Positions 43,810 to 51,926 of a DNA stretch of 64,000 nt are shown one piece after another (position 1 is the first letter of the stretch; every line of letters begins with the position of its first letter). The stretch is from Chryseolinea lacunae. GTDB taxonomy: Bacteria; Bacteroidota; Bacteroidia; Cytophagales; Cyclobacteriaceae. The stretch covers positions 186,001 to 250,000 of the forward strand of contig NZ_JAERRB010000005.1 of NCBI RefSeq assembly GCF_016735595.1, read 5' to 3'. The notes under the pieces were generated by a model. That model saw nothing but the letters and a program-made list of their open reading frames with translations. It did not search any database and was not told the origin of the DNA. Both the position numbers and the translations under genes were made by a program.

Positions 43810-44472
43810 CTAGTGGCGGAGTTTTTTGGCCAGCGCCAGAATTTCCGTGACGCGTTGTGTCAGCAAGGGCCAGTTGCGTTGCTCTAAGATATCTTTGGTG
43901 AACAATTGAGAACCCAATCCCACACACGCGGCACCGGCTTTGAACCACGACGACAAACTCTGTTCGGTGGGTTCCACACCGCCGGTGATCATGAGTTGCA
44001 ACCCCGGCACAACGGGCATGATAGACGAAACAAAGTTGGGTCCGAGCACCGATCCCGGGAAGAGTTTTATAATTTCTGCACCCAGCTGCATCGCCGTGAT
44101 AATTTCCGTAGGCGTGGCGCACCCGGGAATCCACAGCTTGTCGTGTGCGTCGCAGACTTCGGCCATCTCCTGTTTCATGATGGGTGAAATGATGAAGTGT
44201 GCGCCGGCGTCGATAAATTTTTTCGTGGTAGGCCCGTCTGTCACCGTGCCGATGCCCAGCATCAGATCGGGGTAGCGTTGCGACTGGCTCAGCAGGTGTT
44301 GAAATACTTCGAACGAATTTTTGCGGCGGTTTGTAAATTCAAACACGCGGATGCCGCCCGCATAGGAGGCTTCCAAAACTTCCTGTGCGTCTTTGGGATT
44401 ATCGTGGGTGAACAAGGGCACCACGCCCGAAGCTTTTATCCCGTCTACTATCTGTTGCTTGGTGAATGTCAT
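43810..44472 (-). CDS. eda: KDPG/KHG aldolase
   Basis: Eda splits 2-keto-3-deoxy-6-phosphogluconate into pyruvate and glyceraldehyde-3-phosphate, the last step of uronate catabolism. The 220-residue protein has Glu45 in RVFEFTNRR (proton relay), GIGTVTDGPTTKKFIDAGAHFIISP, WIPGCATPTEI and the Schiff-base Lys136 in AEIIKLFPGSVLGP. Both catalytic residues are present, unlike in the paralog at 46595-47296. It lies six bases after kdgK and 28 bases before the MFS gene. Confidence 0.95.
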   Translation of the reverse strand: MTFTKQQIVDGIKASGVVPLFTHDNPKDAQEVLEASYAGGIRVFEFTNRRKNSFEVFQHLLSQSQRYPDLMLGIGTVTDGPTTKKFIDAGAHFIISPIMKQEMAEVCDAHDKLWIPGCATPTEIITAMQLGAEIIKLFPGSVLGPNFVSSIMPVVPGLQLMITGGVEPTEQSLSSWFKAGAACVGLGSQLFTKDILEQRNWPLLTQRVTEILALAKKLRH

Positions 44473-44478
44473 GATCGT

Positions 44479-45477
44479 TTATCGTAAAAGTTTTCCAATA
44501 TTCTCTCCTCGCATCAAGGCTTCCACCTCCTGCACGGAGGTGGTGTTCACATCGCCTTCAATGGAATGTTTCAGGGTAGTAGCGGCCGCAGCAAACTCAA
44601 CCGTCTGCTGATCGGTCATGCCCGTGAGCCAACCATAGATGAGGCCCGCCATGAAGGCATCGCCTCCGCCCACGCGGTCCACGATGTGTGTCATGTCATA
44701 TTCTTTCGACGTGAGCGTGACTTTGCCATCCCAGATCACCGCCTGTATTTTGTTGTGTGATGAGCTGATGGACTCGCGATAGGTGCACGACACTTTCTGA
44801 ATGTTGGGATATTGCTTCATGGCCGCGCGGCTGCTTTCTTCCAGGGAGCCTCCGCCAATGCCGAGACAGTTTTCCAGGTCGGTTGTGCCGGCCACGATGT
44901 AGTCGGTTAACGAAATCAATTCGGGCATTATGTCGCGGGCCGTCTTGCCATACTGCCACAGGTTGCGGCGGTAGTTGATGTCGCCGGAAATTTTCACGCC
45001 GTGCTTTCGCGCCGAAACCAGTGCTTCGCGACATACGGTGGCGGCGCCTTGCGAGATGGCCGGGGTGATGCCCGTCCAATGAAACCACGCGGCGTCTTTC
45101 AGGATGCTGTCCCAATCCACGCTGCCGGGAGCGATGTGTGCGAAGGCAGAATCGAAGCGGTCGTAGATGATGCGCGATGACCGTTGCATGGCGCCGTTCT
45201 CGAGAAAATAGACACCCATGCGTTCGTCGCCGTAGAGTATGTGGCGTGTATCCACTCCGTGACGTTGCAGGGTTTGGGTGGCCGCGATGCCCAGGTCGTT
45301 GCTGGGAAAGCGGGTAACGTGGGCCGTGTCGCACCCAAAGTAGCGCAACGATACCGCCACGTTTGCCTCCGATCCGGCATACAACACCTGCAAGCTTTGC
45401 GCCTGCGTGAACCGCGCAAATCCCGGCGTCGACAGCCGCATCATTACCTCTCCGAAGGTGATTACCCTTTTCTTCAT
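44479..45477 (-). CDS. kdgK: 2-keto-3-deoxygluconate kinase
   Basis: KdgK phosphorylates KDG to KDPG. The 332-residue PfkB-family protein starts at ATG 45477 (MKKRVITFGEVMMRLSTPG); an upstream ATG at 45495 adds six residues. Family marks are the N-terminal ITFGEVMMRLSTPG, YAGSEANVAVSLRYFG, the mid-protein DINYRRNLW, and the C-terminal catalytic loop VDRVGGGDAFMAGLIYGWL (the GGGDAF Asp is the base). Some relatives use KDGal or other keto-acids; genetic context with eda and uxaA favours KDG. Confidence 0.93.
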   Translation of the reverse strand: MKKRVITFGEVMMRLSTPGFARFTQAQSLQVLYAGSEANVAVSLRYFGCDTAHVTRFPSNDLGIAATQTLQRHGVDTRHILYGDERMGVYFLENGAMQRSSRIIYDRFDSAFAHIAPGSVDWDSILKDAAWFHWTGITPAISQGAATVCREALVSARKHGVKISGDINYRRNLWQYGKTARDIMPELISLTDYIVAGTTDLENCLGIGGGSLEESSRAAMKQYPNIQKVSCTYRESISSSHNKIQAVIWDGKVTLTSKEYDMTHIVDRVGGGDAFMAGLIYGWLTGMTDQQTVEFAAAATTLKHSIEGDVNTTSVQEVEALMRGENIGKLLR

Positions 45478-45554
45478 AACCTGATATTTTCCCACGCTGC
45501 CACAACGGTGCGTGTGTTCAGCATTTTATACGTATATGTTTTGTGTTCTTTACT

Positions 45555-46598
45555 TTAGAGCGCCACGGCTTTGCGCAGTCTGCTGCTTTCGTAGCACGCT
45601 TCAATGAGGCGTATCACGTCGCACGATTCTTCGGGTTTCACTGCCAGCGGTTTGCCTTCGCGAATCGCCCCGTACACATTTTCGTAGAAGCCCAGGTAGT
45701 TTCCGGCGATGGTTTCCACCTGGCCCTCCACGTGCAGTGTGCCCACTTTGGTGTTCAGCTTTCCCCACCATTCCTTGCCCTCATATCCCCATGACGTAGA
45801 TTTGGGGCTCTTACCCTCTTTCAATGCCTGTTCTTGTGGATCAATTCCGTATTTAATATAAGAACCGTCGACGCCGTGCAGGCTGTAGCGCGGTCCCTGC
45901 TCACGCACCAGGTAGCTTGATTTCACGATGGCCTGCAAGCCTTCATAGTGCAGCCGTATGTCATAGTAGTCGTCTACTTTGCCTCCGGGGCGTTGAATGC
46001 CGACGCGGGCGTCCACTTCTTTGGGCATGCCGAAAAGCACCAGCACCTGATCGAGCATGTGCGAGCCCAGGTTATAGAGGATGCCTTTGCCAGCGCCGGG
46101 TTCTTCTTTCCAGGTGTTGGCCTCAATGTAGTTGCGGAAGCGATCGTAGTGCAGTTCAAATTCCACGGGTGTGCCCACCAGTTTGTTTTCCAGCACTTGC
46201 TTCACGGTAAGAAAGTCGCCGTCCCAGCGGCGGCTCTGAAAAACGGTGAGGGTCTTGCCGGTTTTGGTGGCCAGCGCCATGAGGCGGTTGGCTTCGGCTG
46301 AGGTGATGGTGAAAGGTTTTTCCACGATCACGTGTTTGCCGGCTTCGAGCGCCTGGGTGGCATAGGGCTCGTGGGTATCGTTGGGGGTGTTCACCACCAC
46401 CAGTTCGATGCTTTTGTCGTTCAGCACATCGTTGAGTGTGCGCACGATGTTGACGGCTGGGTAGCGTTCTTTTGCCTGCGACGAACTTCGTTGCAACACG
46501 GTGCTGAGGGTGAATCCGGGATGGGCATTGAGCAGGGGGCCGTGAAAAACTTCGCCCGACATGCCGAAAGAGAGAAGTGCGGTGTTTATGGGATTCAT
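45555..46598 (-). CDS. Gfo/Idh/MocA-family oxidoreductase
   Basis: The 347-residue protein has an N-terminal Rossmann fold (SFGMSGEVFHGPLLNAHPGF, then IELVVVNTPNDTHEPYATQALEAGKHVIVEKPF with the family's EKPF motif, catalytic Lys) and a C-terminal beta-sheet domain with NLGSHMLDQVLVLFG. It resembles YdgJ/IolX-type sugar dehydrogenases acting on cyclic or sugar acid substrates. Given its place between an Eda-like gene and kdgK, it may be the reductase for a uronate or its keto-form that replaces the absent UxaB; this is inference. Its start overlaps the stop of the Eda-like gene by four bases. Confidence 0.85.
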   Translation of the reverse strand: MNPINTALLSFGMSGEVFHGPLLNAHPGFTLSTVLQRSSSQAKERYPAVNIVRTLNDVLNDKSIELVVVNTPNDTHEPYATQALEAGKHVIVEKPFTITSAEANRLMALATKTGKTLTVFQSRRWDGDFLTVKQVLENKLVGTPVEFELHYDRFRNYIEANTWKEEPGAGKGILYNLGSHMLDQVLVLFGMPKEVDARVGIQRPGGKVDDYYDIRLHYEGLQAIVKSSYLVREQGPRYSLHGVDGSYIKYGIDPQEQALKEGKSPKSTSWGYEGKEWWGKLNTKVGTLHVEGQVETIAGNYLGFYENVYGAIREGKPLAVKPEESCDVIRLIEACYESSRLRKAVAL

Positions 46599-47296
46599 GG
46601 AGAAACAGGATCTATGTTTACCGGTTTGACGGTGGCCTGAATTTTATGAATTGTTTTTAATAATGCCACAAGATTGTGTTCAATGGCTTTCCAGTTTTTT
46701 TCGGCGATGAGGTCTTTGGTGAACAATTGTGCGCTGAGTTTCACCGCCAACGATCCGGCTTCAAACCATTTGGCCAGTTCGGTGTCGCGCAAATCGGATA
46801 TGCCCGAGGGGATGAAACGCAGGTCGGGATGTTTCCGGGCGAGCGGGGCCACGAATTCGGAACCGAGCACATTGCCCGGCAGCACGTTGATAACGGAGGC
46901 GCCCAGCGCTTTTGCTTTTTCAATTTCGGGAACGGTGGAGCACCCGGGCATCCACAGCATGTTGTAGCGGTCGCACACTTCGCCCATGTCGGGCCGCAAA
47001 AACGGAGAGGCAATGAAGTTGGCGCCGGAGTGAATGTAGCGCTCGGTCATGATGGAATCCAGCACGGTGCCCACGCCGAGGATCATGCCGGGAAATTCTT
47101 CGAGCTTGCTCACGAGGTATTCAAAATAGCGCAGACCCTTGTTGTCGCGCTGGTGCATAAATTCAAAGACGCGGACGCCACATTTATAGCTGATGGAAAC
47201 CGTGCGCAACAAAACATCCACGTCGGGGTGAAAATAAACCGGCACCAGGCCCGATGCCCGGATATTCAAAATTGCGTCCTTCTTGCTTACTGACAT
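46595..47296 (-). CDS. Eda-like KDPG aldolase paralog lacking the Schiff-base lysine
   Basis: The 233-residue protein clearly shares the fold and layout of Eda: RVFEFMHQR with Glu45 kept, ILGVGTVLDSIMTERYIHSGANFIASPF, and LWMPGCSTVPEI. At the Schiff-base position, however, GASVINVLPGNVLG has Asn137 (codon at 46886-46888) where eda at 43810-44472 has Lys136 in GAEIIKLFPGSVLGP, and E. coli Eda has Lys133 in FKFFPAE. It is therefore unlikely to be a class I aldolase of the usual type. Possibly it binds a keto-acid, catalyses a different step, or has moved the lysine. It leads the minus-strand uronate operon and diverges from uxaA. Confidence 0.9.
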   Translation of the reverse strand: MSVSKKDAILNIRASGLVPVYFHPDVDVLLRTVSISYKCGVRVFEFMHQRDNKGLRYFEYLVSKLEEFPGMILGVGTVLDSIMTERYIHSGANFIASPFLRPDMGEVCDRYNMLWMPGCSTVPEIEKAKALGASVINVLPGNVLGSEFVAPLARKHPDLRFIPSGISDLRDTELAKWFEAGSLAVKLSAQLFTKDLIAEKNWKAIEHNLVALLKTIHKIQATVKPVNIDPVSP

Positions 47297-47366
47297 TCTG
47301 GTGGTGATATTTATGCAGGATTTAATCCTGAGGCTCTTTCAGATTTATAAAAAATTTTAATCACGA

Positions 47367-47384
47367 TGCGCAATCGTTTGCGCA
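47367..47384. promoter_or_regulatory. Palindromic LacI-type operator between the Eda-like gene and uxaA
   Basis: TGCGCAATCGTTTGCGCA is an 18-base palindrome with 7-base perfect arms and a 4-base centre. It lies 20 bases before the uxaA ATG and 71 bases before the Eda-like gene, so a bound repressor could control both. Its core is shared with the two sites upstream of susC. Confidence 0.6.
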
Positions 47385-47403
47385 AGATAGCCCTTTTACA
47401 AGC

Positions 47404-49050
47404 ATGTCAAACAAGTTTTTAAAGATTCACCCCGCCGACAACGTCTTTGTTGCGTTGACCGATTTGAAAGCGGGAGAAAAAATTTCGTACGAAGGAAAAT
47501 CACTCGTCCTCACCGACGATGTGAATGCAAAACACAAATTTGCCGAGAACGATCTCGCGCTGAACGACGAGGTGTTTATGTATGGCACTGTGGTGGGCAA
47601 GGCCCTGCGGCCCATCAAACAAGGCGGCGTGATCAGCACACAAAATCTCACACACAAAGCCGCCCCCTACTCGGGACGGACCAAGACCTATGAATGGACA
47701 CCACCCGATGTGTCGAAATTCAAATCCAAAACTTTTCTCGGCTATCACCGCGCCGATGGCCAGGTGGGCACCGCCAACTATTGGCTTGTGGTGCCGCTTG
47801 TGTTTTGTGAAAACCGCAATGTGGAAATGATCCGCCAGGCGTTTGTGGACGAGCTGGGTTTCAGCACACCCGATTCTTACAAACATTATGTGCACGAACT
47901 GGTGAACCTCTATCGCGAGGGAAAGACCGATCAGATCGACACCGTTGCGTTTCAACCCACCACGGAGATTCCTTCGAAGCGCACGTTCAAAAATATCGAC
48001 GGCATAAAAATTCTTACCCACCAGGGTGGATGCGGCGGCACACGACACGATGCACAAACCTTGTGCGCCTTGCTGGCCGGCTACATCCACAACCCCAACG
48101 TGGCGGGCGCTACCATCCTGAGCCTGGGCTGCCAGAATGCCGAAGTGAAAACCATTCAGGAAAAACTGAGCGCGCTCGATCCGAAGGGACTGAAGCCCGT
48201 CATCATCCTTGACCAACAACAGTCGGGCACCGAAACCGAGTTGTTGACACAAGCCATCCGCAAAACATTTCTCGCCCTCATTGAAGCCGACAAGATCGAA
48301 CGCAAGCCCGCGCCACTCAGCAAGCTGGTGGTGGGATTGAAGTGCGGCGGCTCCGACGGCTTCTCGGGCATCTCGGCCAATCCGGCCATCGGCCACACAA
48401 GCGATCTGCTGGTGGGCCTTGGTGGCAGCACCATCCTCTCGGAGTTTCCGGAGTTGTGTGGTGTGGAGCAGGAGCTTATCAACCGCTGCGAAGATGACGA
48501 AGCCGGACAACGTTTCATTCAACTGATGCGCACCTATTCAGACGCGGCGCAAGCTGTGGGTTCGGGCTTCGACATGAACCCTTCGCCAGGCAACATCAAA
48601 GACGGTCTTATCACCGACGCCATCAAGTCGGCAGGTGCCGCCAAGAAAGGCGGTACCGCCCCCGTTGCCGACGTGCTCCCCTACGCCACCTATATCCGAA
48701 AGCCGGGCCTGAACCTGTTGTGCACACCCGGCAACGACGTGGAAAGCACTACGGGAACCACCGGCTCAGGTGCACAAATCATTCTCTTCACCACAGGCCT
48801 GGGCACACCTACCGGCAACCCGGTGTCGCAGGTCATCAAGCTGTCGACTAACACGCGGCTTGCCGAGAAGATGCCCGACATCATCGACTTCAACACGGGC
48901 CAGATCATCTCGGGAGAAAAGACCATCGAAGAAGTGGGTGAAGAAATTCTGGACTTCATTGTGGAAGTAGCCAGCGGCAGAGTGGTGGCCAAATCTGTCG
49001 CCCTCAATCAGGACGACTTCATTCCCTGGAAGCGCGGCGTTTCCCTTTAA
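47404..49050 (+). CDS. uxaA: Altronate dehydratase (UxaA family)
   Basis: UxaA removes water from D-altronate to give KDG in galacturonate catabolism. The 548-residue protein has an N-terminal SAF domain (about 1-90, FLKIHPADNVFVALTDLKAGEKIS) and the large dehydratase part with ILTHQGGCGGTRHDAQTLCALLAGYIHNPNVAGATILSLGCQ in pieces, LKCGGSDGFSGISANPAIG (conserved Cys region), and the C-terminal IDFNTGQIISGEKTIEEVGEEILDFIVEVASG. Galactarate dehydratase relatives are related but context favours altronate. UxaB and UxaC are not in the window. It is transcribed alone and ends before a strong terminator. Confidence 0.94.
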   Translation: MSNKFLKIHPADNVFVALTDLKAGEKISYEGKSLVLTDDVNAKHKFAENDLALNDEVFMYGTVVGKALRPIKQGGVISTQNLTHKAAPYSGRTKTYEWTPPDVSKFKSKTFLGYHRADGQVGTANYWLVVPLVFCENRNVEMIRQAFVDELGFSTPDSYKHYVHELVNLYREGKTDQIDTVAFQPTTEIPSKRTFKNIDGIKILTHQGGCGGTRHDAQTLCALLAGYIHNPNVAGATILSLGCQNAEVKTIQEKLSALDPKGLKPVIILDQQQSGTETELLTQAIRKTFLALIEADKIERKPAPLSKLVVGLKCGGSDGFSGISANPAIGHTSDLLVGLGGSTILSEFPELCGVEQELINRCEDDEAGQRFIQLMRTYSDAAQAVGSGFDMNPSPGNIKDGLITDAIKSAGAAKKGGTAPVADVLPYATYIRKPGLNLLCTPGNDVESTTGTTGSGAQIILFTTGLGTPTGNPVSQVIKLSTNTRLAEKMPDIIDFNTGQIISGEKTIEEVGEEILDFIVEVASGRVVAKSVALNQDDFIPWKRGVSL

Positions 49051-49072
49051 GATTTAGTATCCTTTACATAAG

Positions 49073-49125
49073 CGACCCCGGTCTGCCTTCCCCTGCGGAA
49101 GATTAGACCGGGGTCGTCTGTTTTT
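49073..49125 (+). terminator. Intrinsic terminator after uxaA
   Basis: A perfect 12-base-pair stem (CGACCCCGGTCT at 49073-49084 with AGACCGGGGTCG at 49105-49116) closes a 20-base loop and is followed by TCTGTTTTT. It begins 22 bases after the uxaA stop. Confidence 0.88.
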
Positions 49126-49194
49126 ATATGTTGGTTGTGCACCTCAGGCGATCGCTGGAATGCAGGGCCGGGCAGTCGTTATCGTCGGTGTGGC

Positions 49195-49237
49195 TTTGTG
49201 TTGTGGCGCGTGGGCAATGTATTTTTTGCTACTTTTG
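49195..49237 (+). promoter_or_regulatory. Candidate promoter of the SGNH-SGNH-MBOAT operon
   Basis: TACTTTTG at 49230-49237 is an exact TAnnTTTG -7 element. A second possible -7, TATTTTTTG at 49220-49228, has a TTTG (49195-49198) 21 bases upstream. Either would give a leader of 50-70 bases before the GTG at 49297. Confidence 0.45.
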
Positions 49238-49296
49238 CGACAATACTTTTTTAGAAGTAACCGTTCAATTCGGGTAACATTTTTTAATCTTCTTCT

Positions 49297-50676
49297 GTGG
49301 GTCGGAATAAACTGCACTACGCTTTTGGTCTCTGCTTGCTGGTCATCGGCTTCCTCCTGCTGTTTTCACTGGTGAAGCCCTTTCATGTCGGCACGTGGAA
49401 ATATAAAACGGTTGATCCGCTGGCCGACATTCGCGTGCTGACGGCCGACACCATGCTGGCCGCGCTCGATTCCATTCAACAGGATTCATCGTTTCAGAAA
49501 GCCGACTCGATCGCCCAGGTGGTGAAGTCGAACTGCCCGCCGGGCATCACCTGTGTTGACGACTATAGCCCCGACAGCACCGGCCTGAAGAAATTTTTTC
49601 GCGCGCTCAACCGGTTGAAAGAAAATCACGCACCCTTGCGCATCGCCCTCTATGGCGACTCGTTTGTGGAAGGCGATGTGTTTTGCGGAAGTCTGCGCGA
49701 CACACTGCAGTCGTTATTTGGTGGCGAAGGCGTGGGCTATGTTCCGCTCACGTCGGAGGTGGCCGGGTTTCGCGGCACCATCAAACATCAATTTGAAAAC
49801 TGGAAGACCTATTCGCTGGTGAGCAAGAAAGACTCGACCATAACAACCGAACTCGGTCCTGCCGGCTTCAGCTTTCTTCCGCAGCCCGAAAACTGGGTGG
49901 AGTATAAGCCTTCGCACCAGCGCTTCCTGAAAACATTCAACACCATAAAACTCTACTACAAAAATCAGGGGCATGCCACCGTTGACTACACCCTGAACGA
50001 CGACACGGTGACCGTTTCAGAAAATCTTAAGATTTCATCGGAGCTAAAAGAATGGTCGCATCGGGGAAAGGACATCAAATCCATTCGCATGCATTTTCAA
50101 AATGCCGACAGCCTGAACCTGTTCGGGGCCAGCTTCGAATCGCGCGAAGGCATTTATGTTGACAATTTTTCGATGCGCGGCAATTCGGGAATCGGCCTTT
50201 ATAAAATTGAGGACGACCTCTATAAAGCATTCGACAACTATCGCGACTACAAACTGATTATCTTGCAATACGGTCTCAACACGGTGATTGAAGACTCGCT
50301 GAACTATGGACGGTATGCCCACGGCATGATTAAAGTAGTAGAGAAGTTGAAACGTGTCTATCCCAAAGCCAGCATTCTGTTAGTGAGCGTGAGCGACCGC
50401 AGCTCCAACACCTCGGGCGAATACAAGACGATGAAAGCTATCCCGTATATGCGCAATGCCCAGCGGCTGGTGGCCACGCGGGCGGGCATTGTGTTCTGGG
50501 ATTTGTATGAGGCCATGGGCGGCGAGAACAGCATGGTGAAGATGACGGAGGGCAAGCCGGCTTTGGCCGCCAAAGACTATACCCATCTCAACTTTAAAGG
50601 TGGCCGAAAGCTGTCCGGAAAACTGGCGAAGAGTCTGCTCTACGAATGGGAAAAATATAACACCCGGAAGAAGTGA
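49297..50676 (+). CDS. SGNH/GDSL-family protein of an acylation operon (first)
   Basis: This 459-residue protein has one N-terminal membrane anchor (about 8-26, AFGLCLLVIGFLLLFSLV) and an extracytoplasmic SGNH hydrolase domain. Catalytic motifs are LYGDSFVEGD (Asp121-Ser122), ILQYGLNTV (block III Asn), and KDYTHLNFKGG with Asp427 and His430. An inserted region between blocks I and III (about 150-290) looks like a beta-sandwich, as in PatB/AlgX-like acetyltransferases. The start is GTG. The next gene starts with a GTG overlapping its stop by four bases, showing coupled translation. Together with the MBOAT it likely transfers or removes acetyl groups on a surface or wall polysaccharide. Confidence 0.82.
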   Translation: MGRNKLHYAFGLCLLVIGFLLLFSLVKPFHVGTWKYKTVDPLADIRVLTADTMLAALDSIQQDSSFQKADSIAQVVKSNCPPGITCVDDYSPDSTGLKKFFRALNRLKENHAPLRIALYGDSFVEGDVFCGSLRDTLQSLFGGEGVGYVPLTSEVAGFRGTIKHQFENWKTYSLVSKKDSTITTELGPAGFSFLPQPENWVEYKPSHQRFLKTFNTIKLYYKNQGHATVDYTLNDDTVTVSENLKISSELKEWSHRGKDIKSIRMHFQNADSLNLFGASFESREGIYVDNFSMRGNSGIGLYKIEDDLYKAFDNYRDYKLIILQYGLNTVIEDSLNYGRYAHGMIKVVEKLKRVYPKASILLVSVSDRSSNTSGEYKTMKAIPYMRNAQRLVATRAGIVFWDLYEAMGGENSMVKMTEGKPALAAKDYTHLNFKGGRKLSGKLAKSLLYEWEKYNTRKK

Positions 50677-51926
50677 CCGGCCCAGTGCTTCATATTGTCC
50701 GCACAGCCTTCACGCTGCTTCTGTTGGCGGTGGGGCAACTCACGCTTGCACAGGCGCCGCTGAAGTTCACCTTCCGCACCTATGACCTGGCCGACGACAG
50801 CACCAACTTCATTCAAAATGCCGACTACCTTGAGCCCTTCTTTGAAGCGCTTGTGCAATTAAAAACCACCGGACGAGGAAAGATCAACATCATTCACCTG
50901 GGCGACTCACACATTCAGGCCGACTTTCTCACGGATGTGGTGCGCCGGAATTTTCAGCGCGACTTTGGCAACGCCGGGCGCGGGTTGATTGTGCCGGGCC
51001 GTGTGGCGGGAACAAACGAGCCCAACAACTTCCGCACCTCCGTTACCACCCCCTGGAAAAGCAAGCGCGCCATCTATCCCGAACAACCCATGCCCATCGG
51101 CATTGGCGGCATCACCATCAGCACCGACGAGACCGAGACTCGACTCTCCATAAAAGTAGACAACACACTGAACGACTACAGCTTCAACTCCGTGTCGCTG
51201 TTTTTTCAAAAAGATCCCAGCAGCTACAGCTTTTCTGTGAAAGACACACAGGGGCAGGAGCTTGGCATCAGCGGTCCTTATGAAGTGGGCACCACGCATT
51301 TTTCGCGCATCGAATTTCAAAACTGTGTTGACCAGGTGTTTATCCAGCCGGTGAAATCGAACGACGATCAGCGACAGGCTACGCTCTATGGCATCTCGCT
51401 CGAGAACGGCAACGACGGCGTGCTCTATCATGCCATCGGCGTGAACGGCGCCAAATACAAACACTACAACGCCGCGAAGTATTTTGTGAAGCAGACCCCG
51501 GCCCTTGCGCCCAACCTCTTCATCATCTCGCTGGGCACTAACGAATCGGCCGACTATCCGTATCTCGATCCCACCTTCACCTATCACCTTGAGAAGCTGG
51601 TGCAATCGCTGAAAGAAGAAAACCCGCAGGCAAAGTTTATACTCGTTACGCCACCGGAAGCGTTTCGAAAAAAAGTGAAGCCCAATCCGGCCATCGAAAA
51701 AATACGTCAGCAGATCATACAGTATGCTGTTGAGAATGGATTTGCTTTTTGGGATATGTATAAAGTGGTGGGCGGCAAACAGGCTGCCACGGCATGGCGT
51801 GCGCAAGGCCTGTTGCGACCCGATGGCATTCACTTCACCAAGGAAGGTTATGAGTATCAGGGAAATTTAATATACGAGGCGTTCATCAAAACCTACAATC
51901 GCTATGTTGGGCTTCGACATCCATAA
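50673..51926 (+). CDS. SGNH/GDSL-family protein of an acylation operon (second)
   Basis: The 417-residue protein has a cleavable-looking signal (IVRTAFTLLLLAVGQLTLAQA) and an SGNH hydrolase domain with IIHLGDSHIQADF (Asp78, Ser79, His80), ISLGTNES (block III) and RPDGIHFTKEGY (Asp384, His387), so the triad is complete. The middle part holds a beta-rich insertion like that of its upstream neighbour, which suggests the two arose by duplication, but they have diverged strongly (GDSF against GDSH). The start is GTG, overlapping the upstream stop by four bases; the MBOAT gene starts 23 bases before its own stop. Confidence 0.83.
   Translation: MTGPVLHIVRTAFTLLLLAVGQLTLAQAPLKFTFRTYDLADDSTNFIQNADYLEPFFEALVQLKTTGRGKINIIHLGDSHIQADFLTDVVRRNFQRDFGNAGRGLIVPGRVAGTNEPNNFRTSVTTPWKSKRAIYPEQPMPIGIGGITISTDETETRLSIKVDNTLNDYSFNSVSLFFQKDPSSYSFSVKDTQGQELGISGPYEVGTTHFSRIEFQNCVDQVFIQPVKSNDDQRQATLYGISLENGNDGVLYHAIGVNGAKYKHYNAAKYFVKQTPALAPNLFIISLGTNESADYPYLDPTFTYHLEKLVQSLKEENPQAKFILVTPPEAFRKKVKPNPAIEKIRQQIIQYAVENGFAFWDMYKVVGGKQAATAWRAQGLLRPDGIHFTKEGYEYQGNLIYEAFIKTYNRYVGLRHP

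Noticed and set aside
49160-49375. 71-residue hydrophobic ORF overlapping the start of the first SGNH gene
   Set aside because: It spans the terminator-promoter gap and runs into the SGNH frame; the hydrophobic stretch largely arises from T-rich promoter DNA.
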